From Liriodendron chinense (Eukaryota; Streptophyta; Magnoliopsida; Magnoliales; Magnoliaceae), in assembly GCA_003013855.2 (NCBI GenBank), contig ML058386.1, positions 1,364,001 through 1,428,000 on the forward strand: a DNA stretch of 64,000 nucleotides, in the 5' to 3' direction. The notes below the pieces were generated by a model. The model ran no database searches. It was not told where the DNA came from and saw nothing but the letters and a program-made list of their open reading frames with translations. The translations under genes were made by a program, and so were the position numbers. Below, piece by piece: positions 20,601-30,808 of the stretch. Numbering within the stretch: the stretch's first letter is position 1; each line of letters opens with the position of its first letter.

Positions 20601-20881
20601 TTGTTAAGCTCTTAATTGTGCATATTCTAACCCCAATTCATCACTCATTATGCACGGTTTACACATTTAAAGGACCATTCTAATACATGATTTGTAATTA
20701 TAGGAACAAGATGGAGATGTCACCAATTGAAGGCTAAATGTAGCTCCTTACAAGCATTGAAGATCATAGGATGAAGTATTGAAGGAAGATCAAAGAGAAG
20801 AAAGCAAGAAAAGAAGAAAGAAAGAAGAAATAAAGAAGAAAAGAAGCTAGACTGGTTGGCTGACCAGTCAGCCAAAGAAGC

Positions 20882-21121
20882 CCGACCGGTCAAGACCGGT
20901 CGGCTGCTCCCTTCTATGCACAACAGAGGATGGACAGTGTAGTCCGACCGGTCATGACCGGTCGGCTACACACGCTGGAACAAATTCAACTTGGTCCGAC
21001 CGGTCATGACCGGTCGGCCATGTACGCTGGATCAATGGAAAGTCACTCCGACCGGTCATGACCGGTCGGCTGTGCTCTCTGGACTGTTGTAAGTGAAGGC
21101 CGACCGGTCTAGACCGGTCTG
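20882..21121. promoter_or_regulatory. paired GACCGGTC array in LTR of element A
   Basis: Units start at 20882, 20944, 20996, 21048 and 21100: steps of 62, 52, 52 and 52 bp. The central dinucleotide is AA, AT, AT, AT, TA. A degraded pair lies just before (20850-20872). The even 52-bp step equals about five helical turns. Confidence 0.78.
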
Positions 21122-21227
21122 TCATGCGTGAAAAGCTCTTTCTATTTCGGGATTCTGGAATTTCCTGCACAAGTGCGTAAGTTTACGCAATTTCTGGAAT
21201 CCTCTTGCGTATTGGACTCCTCCAAGC

Positions 21228-21235
21228 TATAAAAG
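21228..21235 (+). promoter_or_regulatory. TATA box of element A 5' LTR
   Basis: TATAAAAG, 128 bp after the start of the last paired GACCGGTC unit. Confidence 0.7.
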
Positions 21236-22265
21236 AACCTCTTCTCTTCATATCAAGGGAGGCTACGACGTGGGGATTGCTCAGGAGACGGATTCTACTT
21301 CGGATCTCTAGTTTTCTTCCTGTTTTAGTAGTTTTTCATGTTTTTAGAGGCTTCTAGTTCAAGGATGTTAGAGATGAACTAAAACCTCTTAGCTAGGGCT
21401 AAGAGGTGAAGCTTTTGATTCGTTTTTTATGGATTAATGCAACCTAGGTTTCCTTTTATGTTTTAATTGATGAATTTTAGTTCAATTTGAGTTTGAATCA
21501 AGTATTAAGTTGGTTTTACTTTGATCTCTTGATGACTCCGGGCTCATGTGATTCTTAGTGATTCTAAGCTTAGTATCTTAGCTTTTGAGCATTGTTTATG
21601 CTTGTGTAATGCATTGATCTACCATCGACTCTGGGCATGGTAGACGCTTTGATTGCCTTGTATGCAATGGCCTGATTTTCATGTGGGAACTCATTCAACT
21701 AAAGTTCTTATATTTTGTATATAATCTGGAATAGTTGCTTAGTGATTGATTTTGATTTAATTCGAGTTCAAATCATGAGTTGTAATCAGGTCTAGTGACA
21801 GGACTTGGTGAAAGCTATGGTTATGAATCTCAACTAGATTGGAAAGAGGCTTGGCCTATACAATTGAGTGTGCCCAAGGCCTGAGCATGGTTGTGGGAAT
21901 CAAATCAATTAATGAGCACTTGTTCCAGATGATTGTTGGTTTAACCGCTCTATATTCCAATCGGATAGAGAAAGAAATTTGATTCCGATTGAGTCATGTG
22001 AGACCTAGTTGTGTTGATGCATTGAAACTTATCAAAAGTGGATCCTTGGCGCTCTAGTGCCTTTTTAGATTAAAATTACCTTAACCATTCACTGTTTAAA
22101 CACAATTCACTGTTTTCTAGCTTTAGTTCTTAATAGGATCTTAATTATTAGTTGTTTTAGTTAAATTCTGAGAATACCCATTCATAAATCTCTGTGGGAA
22201 CGATACTCGGTCTTTCCGAATTATTACTACTTCGCAACCCTACACTTGGGGAGTGAACAAGTTTT

Positions 22266-22283
22266 TGGCGCCGTTGCCGGGGA
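22266..22283 (+). other. primer binding site, tRNA-Asp (Athila type)
   Basis: TGGCGCCGTTGCCGGGGA is the complement of the 3' end of plant tRNA-Asp, the primer of Athila-lineage Ty3/gypsy elements. Confidence 0.85.
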
Positions 22284-22887
22284 ATTTTTATGCGGTATTT
22301 TTAGAATTTTCTGAAATAACTTTTAGTTGAGATTGTTTTAAGATAGATTTAGGATTTATTTTGCTTTTTAGAGTAGGTTTTCTTCTAATTACTAACTTAG
22401 TTTGTTTTGATTTTTGCAGGATTCTAACATAGGTCTAATCCAGGGATTTTTAGGAAGTTGAAGAAGAAGAAGGCATCTAAAGTCACAAATCAGGTTTTAT
22501 CGTTCTAACCTTACTCTTCTTCTTCTCCTACTCATTCCTATCATATTCATCTCTTGTAGAGTGGGTGGAGACTCCTTTTGGATCTCTGAAAGGTAGGCCT
22601 TGTGCCACCTGGATTCCTATTGGTCGGCTCTGCCGCCTTGGATCACCTTGTGCTCAGAGATTTCTCTTCTCAACCTATTCCTCTTTCTTCTTTTTCTGAA
22701 CTTTTTTCTCAAAAGACTCAAAGAGTGGGTGGGGAGTTCTTTGAACCCCTATTGACCAAGAGAAATCGGTCTCTATCCTTGCTTCTGGCTTAGCCATTGC
22801 AAGACACCCTGTGCTTAAGTTTTAGAGAGGAGTAAAGGAAGGAAGGAAGAATTCTTTTTCCTTTTCACTCATTCTTTTTGGTTTTGC
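22284..22887 (+). other. 5' leader of element A
   Basis: T-rich, non-coding. A possible leader intron ends at TTTTTGCAG|G (about 22420) with CTAAC branch-like sequence before it. Two GAGTGGGTGG phrases (22559, 22724) suggest a small internal duplication. Confidence 0.45.
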
Positions 22888-25728
22888 ATGCCACATTGGG
22901 CTAGGACTTATAATAACCGACTTGTAAGGGACGGAGTAATTGTTGAAGGGATTGATAGAGAGCCTCGTACTAGGAAACGTCAAAGTTTTCCTGAAATTAC
23001 TAGAGAGATGGCTAAAAATCAAACAAATCAAAGGGTTAATCAAAATCCAGCCCCAAACCTTACTGAACTAGATGAGAATGAAGTAGGGGATGTACCTCAA
23101 CCTAGAACTTTACGTGACTATTTACAACCAGCTAGGACGAGTACTCCCTCTTGCATAATTTTCCCTCACAATGTGGGAAATATTAATTTTAAACCGGGGT
23201 TGATCCAACTTCTTCCTAGATTCCATGGACTCGACTCTGAGAGCGCATATCTACATATTAAGGAATTTGAAGAAGTTATTGCCACAATAAATTATGACAA
23301 TGTGACCAAGGATACAATAAAACTTAAATTGTTCCCTTTTTCCTTGAAAGAGAAGGCCAAATCGTGGCTACATTCCTTAAGGCCAAGATCTATAGGGACA
23401 TGGGCTGAGATGACTAGGGAGTTTCTTAAAAAATTCTTCCCTACTCATCGAACCAATGCATTAAGAAGGGCCATAATGAACTTCGCCCAAAAAGAAGAAG
23501 AAACCTTTTTCCAATGTTGGGAAAGGTACAATGAGCTGTTAAACGCATGCCCACATTATGACTATGAACGGTGGAGGTTGATTAGTTTCTTCTATGATGG
23601 ATTAAACTCAGCCATGCGCCAATTTGTGGAGATGATGTGCAATGGGGAGTTCATGAACAAGGAAACGGAGGAAGCTTGGGATTATTTTGACATGTTGACT
23701 GAAAATACACAAGCATGGGATACATCTAAGCCAACAAGTTCAAAACAACCCCAAACCAAGGAAAAAGGAGAAATTTATGTTTTAGATGAGCAAGATGATC
23801 TAGGTTCTAGAGTGGCTAAACTCACACGAAAGGTCGAGGAGATGGAACTAAAGAAGGTGGATACAACCCAACAAAAGGGGGCTGTTGAAACTATTTGTGG
23901 TATTTGTGCTTCTAATGTGCATCAAACGCCGGATTGTCCAACAATCTATGCGTTTCGAGAACTTTTATTTGAACAATCGAATGCCTTGAATAGTTATCAA
24001 CGACCTTTCAGTACTCCAAATCAAAACACGAACAATTCTAGTTGGAGAAACAACCCAAACTTCAATTGGGCGAATGGAAACACGGCTAATCAAAATAATC
24101 CTCAAAGGGGGCCCCCAATGCAAATGGCCCCACCTCAAATGCCCATAGAGGATACTTTGAAAGCATTCATGAAAGGACAAGCTCAAATTAATCAATCCAA
24201 CCATACGATAATGCTTGAGCTTAAAAGTTCGGTGGAAGAAATCAAGGCTCGCTTAAACGCAAGGGAAGGGATGCTTCCAGCCCAACCCGTACCAAATCCA
24301 AAACAACGATGCGAAATAAGCGTGCCTAGTTCTTCTAACCAACATATGGAACATGCTAAGGCCATCACCACTCTTAGAAGTGGTAAAATCATTGAAAAAT
24401 ATGATCCGGTGAAGGTTTCAACACCTAATGATCCGGTATCTTCCAAAGAGGATGATGGACCTAGCACCGCCATGAATGAAAAAGAGCCATTGAAAGAATA
24501 TAGGCCCGTTGCTCCATTCCCTCAACTCTTGATTCCAGCCAAACCTCAGGATAAATATCAGGAATTTTTGGAGGTTTTCAAGCAAGTCAAAATCAACATC
24601 CCATTGTTGGATGCCATTAAACAAATACCGTCATATGCAAAAATTTTAAAAGACCTTTGCATGGTTAAAAGAAAAATACATGTGCAAAAGAAGGCATTCT
24701 TGACAGAGAATGTGAGTGCCATTATCAACCACGGGATGCCCAAGAAATACAAAGATCCCGGTTGTCCAACCATATCATGTATGATTGGAGATCACCGGGT
24801 GAAACATGCTTTACTTGATCTAGGGGCAAGTGTGAACTTAATTCCCTTTTCTGTTTATGAACAATTGGGTTTAGGTGAATTAAAACCCACCAAAACCACA
24901 TTACAACTTACTGATCGATCGATTCGTATTCCTAGAGGGGTGGTTGAGGATGTCCTTGTCCAAGTTGACAAAGTCTACTACCCGGTGGACTTTATTGTCT
25001 TGGACACACGACCCATGGTTAATATTGGCCCTCAAATTCCTGTCATACTTGGCCGCCCATTCCTAGCTACATCAAACGCTATTATAAATTGTAGGAGTGG
25101 GGGCATACAAATGTCTTTTGTCAATATGACGATTGAGTTGAATGCTTTTAATATTGACAATAAACAAGAGGATGAGGATGAGGAGGTCCGCGAAAACAAC
25201 ATGATCAATTCTATTGTGGAAAATGAGTCCCTCTCACCTTTTTACTCCGGTCACTTAGATAAAGATGTGACTCACTCCCTTGATGAGAACGATGATATGA
25301 TAAGGGATATGGTCACACTTTTTGAGTTGGTATCGGCATATGACGTTAGTCGAGAGAAGGATATGGAAACAATACCTTTTTGCGCTGAAAAATCAATTCA
25401 GATTTCCACACCTTTGTGGATCATGCATACTGAACTCCACCAACCCTGGGATGATCCTTACTTGCAATATCATTGCCCAGGAAAATCTGATTGGAGACAT
25501 ATTTTTTTTGATAAATCTGATGATGTCTCCTCTTATACATGTGGTGAAAACATTAAGGAACCCACTGAAAGTCCTTTTTGGGATTTTAGGTGGCTTATCT
25601 CAATCACCCACACACATGTACATTGCAAAGCAGGATATTGGATGACCTTACTGCGAAACCTTTTGATCCATCTAATGATTCTGCTTGACTTTATGCTTTT
25701 GGATGAGTTGTTGGGATTAACCTCCTAG
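22888..25728 (+). CDS. Athila-like gag-protease protein, 946 aa
   Basis: Open from the ATG at 22888. Gag core at residues about 110-240 (RFHGLDSESAYLHIKEFEEV, KLFPFSLKEKAKSWLHSL, FLKKFFPTHRTNALRRAI, FFQCWERYNELLNACPH). A CCHC knuckle CGICASNVHQTPDC of form CX2CX4HX4C is near residue 337, followed by an Asn/Gln-rich linker. A retropepsin-like part spans about 635-730, with the catalytic phrase HALLDLGASVNLIP (DLG in place of D-T/S-G, as I know it from Athila) and PVILGRPFLATSNAI. The acidic tail is of unknown use. No RT, RNase H or integrase follows: 740 bp further on another element is inserted and, beyond that, only a 3' end is found. The element would need enzymes in trans. Copy 2 (51667) is stopped 494 codons earlier than this frame's end by genomic position equivalence of its TAA at 54244. 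Confidence 0.88.
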   Translation: MPHWARTYNNRLVRDGVIVEGIDREPRTRKRQSFPEITREMAKNQTNQRVNQNPAPNLTELDENEVGDVPQPRTLRDYLQPARTSTPSCIIFPHNVGNINFKPGLIQLLPRFHGLDSESAYLHIKEFEEVIATINYDNVTKDTIKLKLFPFSLKEKAKSWLHSLRPRSIGTWAEMTREFLKKFFPTHRTNALRRAIMNFAQKEEETFFQCWERYNELLNACPHYDYERWRLISFFYDGLNSAMRQFVEMMCNGEFMNKETEEAWDYFDMLTENTQAWDTSKPTSSKQPQTKEKGEIYVLDEQDDLGSRVAKLTRKVEEMELKKVDTTQQKGAVETICGICASNVHQTPDCPTIYAFRELLFEQSNALNSYQRPFSTPNQNTNNSSWRNNPNFNWANGNTANQNNPQRGPPMQMAPPQMPIEDTLKAFMKGQAQINQSNHTIMLELKSSVEEIKARLNAREGMLPAQPVPNPKQRCEISVPSSSNQHMEHAKAITTLRSGKIIEKYDPVKVSTPNDPVSSKEDDGPSTAMNEKEPLKEYRPVAPFPQLLIPAKPQDKYQEFLEVFKQVKINIPLLDAIKQIPSYAKILKDLCMVKRKIHVQKKAFLTENVSAIINHGMPKKYKDPGCPTISCMIGDHRVKHALLDLGASVNLIPFSVYEQLGLGELKPTKTTLQLTDRSIRIPRGVVEDVLVQVDKVYYPVDFIVLDTRPMVNIGPQIPVILGRPFLATSNAIINCRSGGIQMSFVNMTIELNAFNIDNKQEDEDEEVRENNMINSIVENESLSPFYSGHLDKDVTHSLDENDDMIRDMVTLFELVSAYDVSREKDMETIPFCAEKSIQISTPLWIMHTELHQPWDDPYLQYHCPGKSDWRHIFFDKSDDVSSYTCGENIKEPTESPFWDFRWLISITHTHVHCKAGYWMTLLRNLLIHLMILLDFMLLDELLGLTS

Positions 25729-26466
25729 TCTGACGGAGGATAATTTGCTAGAATGTTTTCCCATTAGGATTTGCTTTGATAGTTGATTTAGTTGTGAAGT
25801 AATCCATCTCCAAAAGCTAATCTTGCCATGGACTGTATGCTTCAGGTGATATCTCTCTTTCTCACTCTCCTTTATTTTATGTCATTGCTCTCATGTCATA
25901 CATATTGCATATCTTATTACATTGAGGATAATGCAGAGTTTTGGTTGGGGGGTGAGAGATTCCTTAATTGATGAATCTGCTAGCTTTTGTGACATGTCGA
26001 GCAAAGATGTGGAAATTTTTTGATTTTTCTGAAATTCGAAACTCTTTTGGAAGGCTTTGATTCTATGCATTCAAGATAGCATAAGTATAAGAAGATGAGA
26101 TATGAAGTGAGGGATGTTGCAAGCTTTGAATTTCTCTTAATATAATGGTTTTATATGTGAATTCACCTATTTTTATGATTGATAGAAAATTTGAACACCT
26201 TTTGCACCTAGTTCACATTACACGATTTTCATGGTGTGAAAGGAGTATGTGATTCGTGGATTAATTAGACTCTGATTTGAGGTCTTGAGAAACCAAGCCG
26301 GAGTATTTTGTCCATCCTTGTCCATGGGAAAATAACGGAAGATATGGATTTCTAAAAATCCTATCTAATTTAAAAGAAAAATGAATGAAAGGATGAAATT
26401 GGGACTAATGGAAAATGGTGGAAATTCCGATTAGGGCTACCTACTACCAACCGGGGGATGGTTTAC
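25729..26466 (+). other. element A downstream of gag-pro, up to insertion of B
   Basis: Non-coding. ATTGAGGATAATG...TTTTGGTTGGGGGGTGAGAG at 25922-25966 resembles the GAGGACAATG/G-run motif that I associate with the region after gag-pol in Athila-type elements. The break with B is at 26466/26467. Confidence 0.5.
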
Positions 26467-27491
26467 TGTTAATGTCAAATTTTGTAATAGGATCCTCCGG
26501 ACGTTCACCTTCTCTCCAACAGGGATTTTCTCCGCCAAACCTGAAAGAAGACAGACAGCAACTAAGGGTGGCTGGGGTCCAGCCGTTAGCCCTCCGATGC
26601 TTAAGTTAGGCCAAAGCAAGAAGAAGAGTAGCCAGGCAAAACGGGACAGAAATTGAATATTGTGTGTACCTTTCCCATAATGGAGTCGTCCCTTTATATA
26701 AATCTGAAGCGGTTCAATCTGTTACGCAAGATATCGAGATCCCGCTGATCTTATGTACGATACTGAGATCTTGCTGATTTCATGGGATAAGATCCTATCT
26801 TTAGAGACGAGATCCAACCCAATGACTTATTTCAGCAATCACGTTCCTTGATGGCAATCCCTTGAGATCCGGAACCACCAGAGAAGATAAGTCCAAAAAC
26901 TGACCTATACAGACGCTGATTGCTCATGTTGAGCTGGAAGCCGTAGTTGGAGTCATAGCTGCCGAAAAGGAAGGAGACGCCGAAATGACGGAGACCACTG
27001 CGCTGGATGTAACTCTGCTTGGAGTCGTCGAGGGATTTCGACAAGCTGCTCGACGGGAATTGGGTGCTGGGACTACGAAGATCGTCCAAACAAAAAACAA
27101 AGACTCATGATTGCTCTAATTCGGGAGCTGCTCGTGTCAGGACTGCTCGCATCCGGGAGATGCGACCCCTTCTAACGAGCACGAGCCGAGATGCTCGCAT
27201 CCGGGAGATGCGACCCCTTCTGGCGAGCACGAGCCGAGCTGCTCGCATCCGGGAGATGCGACCCCTTCTGGCGAGCATGAGCCGAGCTGCTCGCATCCGG
27301 GAGATGCGACCCCTTCTGGCGAGCACGAGCCGAGATACTCGCATCCGGGAGATGCGACCCCTACTGGTGAGCACGAACCGAGCTGCTCGCATCCAGGATG
27401 CGCGACCCCTTACCACGAGCACGACTTGGACTCCTCGCATTCGTATTGCCGCGATCCTTCACTTCTCGCCAGACTATATTTGCCTACAACA
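26467..27491 (-). mobile_element. 3' LTR of Retand-like element B
   Basis: On the minus strand it runs TGTTGTAGGCAAAT...GACATTAACA, 1025 bp. A PPT lies at its inner side, so it is the 3' LTR of an element read leftwards. It holds a six-unit 48-bp repeat (27147-27440) and TATATAAA (minus, 26700-26693). The copy at 55245 is 48 bp shorter (five units). Left flank is TTTAC; the matching right-hand duplication is not found because B is fused to C at 40767. Confidence 0.87.
27147..27440. repeat. 48-bp hairpin repeat in B LTR, six units
   Basis: Period 48 bp. Each unit contains TCGCATC-CGGGA-GATGCGA, a perfect 7-bp stem with a 5-nt loop, and a CGAGCACGAGC.GAGC stretch. The last unit is diverged. 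Reading frames of Arg/Ala/Leu-rich peptide across it on both strands are artefacts. Confidence 0.88.
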
Positions 27492-27504
27492 GATGCCCCC
27501 CAAA
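27492..27504 (-). other. polypurine tract of element B
   Basis: On the minus strand TTTGGGGGGCATC abuts the LTR start TGTTGTAGG. Confidence 0.8.
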
Positions 27505-27751
27505 CCCTTGGTATTGAGGAACTATGCCAAGGGTTTGCTAGTGCTGACAGCTGGGTGCTGGGAGACAATCGCGCATGATTCACTTAACGTGCTTCCGCAT
27601 TTATGATGGCCAGCTTTCGTGCAGCTTTTTCTGCCGCCAGAAATGAGGCGTCGGGCGCCACGTGTTTCCGTATTTAATGCTAGCGTCTGTTCGTCTGGTG
27701 TGCCGGATGAGAAACTGCCGCGTGTCCAGCAAATCAGACGGGATGATTGCG

Positions 27752-27759
27752 TATAAATA
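27752..27759 (+). promoter_or_regulatory. TATA box of the antisense gene of element B
   Basis: TATAAATA in GATTGCGTATAAATAC, 180 bp before the ATG. Kept at 56482 in B' and, as GATTGCCTATAAATG, at 47738-47731 (minus) in C. Confidence 0.65.
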
Positions 27760-27931
27760 CCGGACTTAGAAAAAATTCCTTCATTTTCGAATTTTCTGCT
27801 GCGGGGCTCTCTGCTTTCTTCTTCTTCCTTTGCTTCTGGTGCGAAAAACCTCTTCACAGAGGTAGTCTTTCTCCAACTTTCTCCCTTCATCTCTGCTCCC
27901 TTCATCTTTCTTTCTTACTTTTCTACTTGTG

Positions 27932-30188
27932 ATGGCGGGGTCCTCTGATGAAGAGATTGTTCCCTTGGGAGATCACACCCCTGATTCTTCCGAATCCAAC
28001 AATGCCAGAGTACCGGCTGGTAGATATTCTGCCTCCGGCTATTCTTCCATCTTGACGGAGGAGAGGCTCTCTAACCTTAGAGAGGCATATAGAGTCCCAG
28101 ACTCTGTTTTATTTAGATTACCTGGGAGAGGGGAGACAGCCGATGCCCCACCATCAGGGTGTGTGGCTTTTTATGAATATTTTTTCAAAGTAGGTGTACG
28201 TCTTCCCCTCCACCCTTTTATACGGAACTTCCTCCGTCTCTACAAGATTGCCCCGGGCCAATTAATAGTAAATGGCTGGCGGGTACTCCTAAGTTCTTTC
28301 GTTCTCTGGAAGCAAGCGGGTAACGAGGAGTTAACCGCTGAGGAATTTTTAAGGTTATTCCAGCTGAAGAAGGCGCCAGCTAGCGAGGGTTGGTACTACC
28401 TATGCTTTTGGCATCGGAATAACTTTATTTTGGGGAACCCTTCCTCCAACTGCCCCGGATGGAGAAAGAAGTGGTTCTATGTCTCCGGCAACTGGGAGTC
28501 CAAAATGGGCTCCGACCCCAAAGGCCATAACGTTAATCGCCATTTTGGCGAAGGTGGGTCAAGTGCTTGTTTATTTGTCCGACAGAAACAATAGCTTTGC
28601 TATATTGACGACTTAATGAACTTTCTTTTTTGCTCGTAGGAATCCCAATTGGTGTGAAACCGAATCTGCGAGGAGGACTCAACGAGAAATTGGTTAGAGT
28701 CTACAAGCTTCCTACGGCTACATGCCACGTCAACGTCGCATTAGAGTCCCGTCATCTCTGTGCCGCGGGTCTCATCTCCAGAGAAGAAATGACGAAAGTT
28801 GGCGACAAAAGAGGCGCACTAGGGGTGCTTCCCCGTCTGAAGGGCGCGGCCTCGAAGAGGCAAAAGAAAAACGAGGGTCCCTCAAATGCACCTGCTCCCG
28901 CTGATGGGACTGCTCGCGGTCTTCAATCGCGAGGGGTTGGCTCGGGAGGGGTCGCTACGACTTCTCGTACGACCACGACCCCTCCGGTTATCGCGACCCC
29001 TCTATCCACCGTGCCCCCTCCGGATACTGCGACTCCACCGTCAGGTGCTCGCGGTCAGCCGGTGATCGAAGTCGCTGACAATTCGCCGAAAAGCGATCGG
29101 AGGGAGGGAGGCCTCCCTCCTAAGGATATAAGATGGGAGCCTACTGGTGCTCGCGAGTCTGCGACACCTTCCATGGGTGCCGTGGGTGCTCGCGAGACGG
29201 GCTCTGGTGAGATGGTAGTGGCCCAACCTTCTGGGTCGGGGGTTTTTGTTATCCCCCCGCACTTGCATCCTGTATGCAAGTTTATGTTTGATAACATCCC
29301 TCCCAACTCCTTCGGGAGTTTGCCTGAGCCAAGCCCAGAGGCTCTCTCCACTGATATTGGAGTGAGATTGGTTCAGGTAACAACCTTTTTCCTTTTTACC
29401 AATCTCTTCGGGATTTTATAAGATGACTAGCAATCTAATCCTTCTTTCTTTATTTGTATCAGAGCCTGGATCTCACGCTCCGTGTTAGGCGGGATGTCGA
29501 AGCAGCTCGCCGCAGCGTGGAGGATGCGGAGCAGAAGAAAAAGGCCATGGAAGTAGAGGTCCAAGGCAGGGACCGCTTGGTGAAAGCTCTGGAAGTGCAA
29601 ATCGCCAAGCTGGATGAAGAGAAGAAAATTCTCCTCGTCAAAATCCAATCCCTGACTGAACGCTTTCAGTCAGTGGATCTCCAACTCGCCAAGCTTCAGG
29701 AGCTCCACACCAAGAGCGAGAAGGAGAAGGAAATCTTTCGCCAGGACAAGATCCAGCTTGAAGGGTGGCTCAAGGATGCTCGGACCAAGCTCGAGGAGAC
29801 CCAGAAGAAGCTCGAGGAGGCCCAGCAGCAACTTCACCAGTTGAAGGATGACTCCATCCACTGGGAAGAAGAGCGAGTGGCCCTCGTTCAAATGGTATCT
29901 GATGAGGGTCCTCGCGCAGTTCAGGAGTTCCGGACTTCTCAACTTTACGATGAGGAGCGATATGAAGCATATATCGCTGGTCGCGATTTTGTGGTCAGAG
30001 TTATGCAGCTGATCGCTTCAACTTTTAACGTTGAGGAGTTCGACAGAGTGGCATTCGAGGTTGCAGCTAAAGAACGGGCTGCCGCTGAGAACGAAGTCAC
30101 CGGGGCAACAGATGCCGCTCCTGCTCCTGAGGCTGGTCCTGAAGCTGAGAGCCGCGAGCCTGCGCAAGATGAGGATGACCAACCCTGA
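27932..30188 (+). CDS. three-exon antisense gene of Retand-like element B (putative gypsy-type transposon domain + coiled coil)
   Basis: Read opposite to gag-pol. Exons 27932-28553, 28640-29376 and 29463-30188; introns GTGGGT...CTCGTAG and GTAACA...GTATCAG; the joined frame is open for 694 codons. Exon 1 encodes the plant 'putative gypsy-type transposon' domain (Transposase_28-like): CVAFYEYFFKVGVRLPLHPF, YKIAPGQLIVNGWRVL, ELTAEEFLRLFQLKK, WYYLCFWHRNN. Exon 2 opens with GIPIGVKPNLRGGLNEK and is then Pro/Thr/Ser-rich, with a basic KRGALGVLPRLKGAASKRQKK stretch that could act in nuclear import. Exon 3 is a long coiled coil (LEVQIAKLDEEKKILLVKI...) ending in an acidic tail. The first ATG after the TATA box was used. 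Function is unknown; such antisense ORFs are known from Retand-lineage elements. Confidence 0.82.
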
Positions 30189-30808
30189 CCTCGGCAGCTT
30201 CCCACATCATGTATTTTTTTTTTTTTTGAAAAGAGATTTGTAATTGTCATGACCTTTGGGTCATTATTTTAATGAAACATTTACTTCTTCAGTGTTGTGT
30301 ATTCTCCTCTTTCCTTTCTACTTTGTGTTGATCCCATCTGACTCATCCGAGGATGCTATCCTTATTCGAGCACGAGCTGCGCTGCTCGCAATAAGGGTAC
30401 GGACTGCGACCCTTGAATTCGTGCACGAGTTGCTCTGCTCGCATTCTGGAAGTGCGATCTCTTTCACCAGTGCGAGCATCTAATTCATGAAAAGATGAAT
30501 TAGACTCAATCCGGGGGTCGTGTGACCGTGTCCGCGTTGAGATAAACTGATCTATCGATTGAGATTCTGATTCCACCAAGGGCAGAAGATTGGTCAAGAG
30601 AGCACGTATGCTCTCTTCGGGGCTGTTTTTAATCCATAAAATGGAGAAGCAACCAATTAATAACAACTTCAATCCTACCAAGGGTAGGCAATTGGCCAAG
30701 AGGATGTGTATATTCTCTTCGGAGTTATTCGAGTCCAAATAAATGGAATAGCGACCAAAAGATATCTTCAACTTTATTCATAAAACGTTGTTATGAACTA
30801 CATCAAAT
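30189..30808. other. spacer between antisense gene and pol of element B
   Basis: No gene. A poly-T run is at 30212-30227. At 30365-30475 lie GCTCG/CGAGC-rich hairpin boxes. At 30575-30770 is a twofold imperfect repeat of about 100 bp (ACCAAGGG...TTGGYCAAGAG...TCTCTTCGG...AATGGA). The same twofold repeat is found in C at 44745-44945 and in B' at 59300-59495. Confidence 0.55.

Larger units (their letters stand above)
20602..22259 (+). mobile_element. 5' LTR of Athila-like element A
   Basis: Starts TGTTAAGCTCTTAATTG and ends GAGTGAACA; 1658 bp. A tRNA-Asp PBS begins 7 nt after its end. It cuts the TNP2 gene at 20601; the flanking 5 bp are TCCGT, and the partner duplication is not in the window. 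It is close to the LTR at 49386-51039 (a few substitutions and a 6-bp indel seen), much closer than to the solo LTR at 13432. It contains a GA-rich tract, paired GACCGGTC units and a TATA box. Confidence 0.9.

Noticed and set aside
22284..22887. tRNA or small RNA gene near the PBS
   Set aside because: Only the 18-bp tRNA complement is present, as expected of a primer site.
25322..25645. 107-codon plus frame overlapping the end of the Athila-like gag (also 54101-54424)
   Set aside because: Alternative frame of the gag-pro gene tail; present in both copies only because they are recent duplicates.
25940..25966. G-run TTGGTTGGGGGGTGAGAG as a polypurine tract before an LTR
   Set aside because: Not followed by TGTTAAG; no LTR begins here. 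More likely the post-pol G-rich motif of Athila-type elements.
27105..27440. Arg-rich frames on both strands (also 40450-40671 and 55883-56170)
   Set aside because: Translation of the 48-bp LTR repeat (48 is divisible by 3), no start context or domain.
29055..29942. Minus-strand frames opposite the antisense gene of B (also 57785-58912)
   Set aside because: Shadows of exons 2 and 3; Leu-rich peptide is the complement of the coiled-coil coding repeats.
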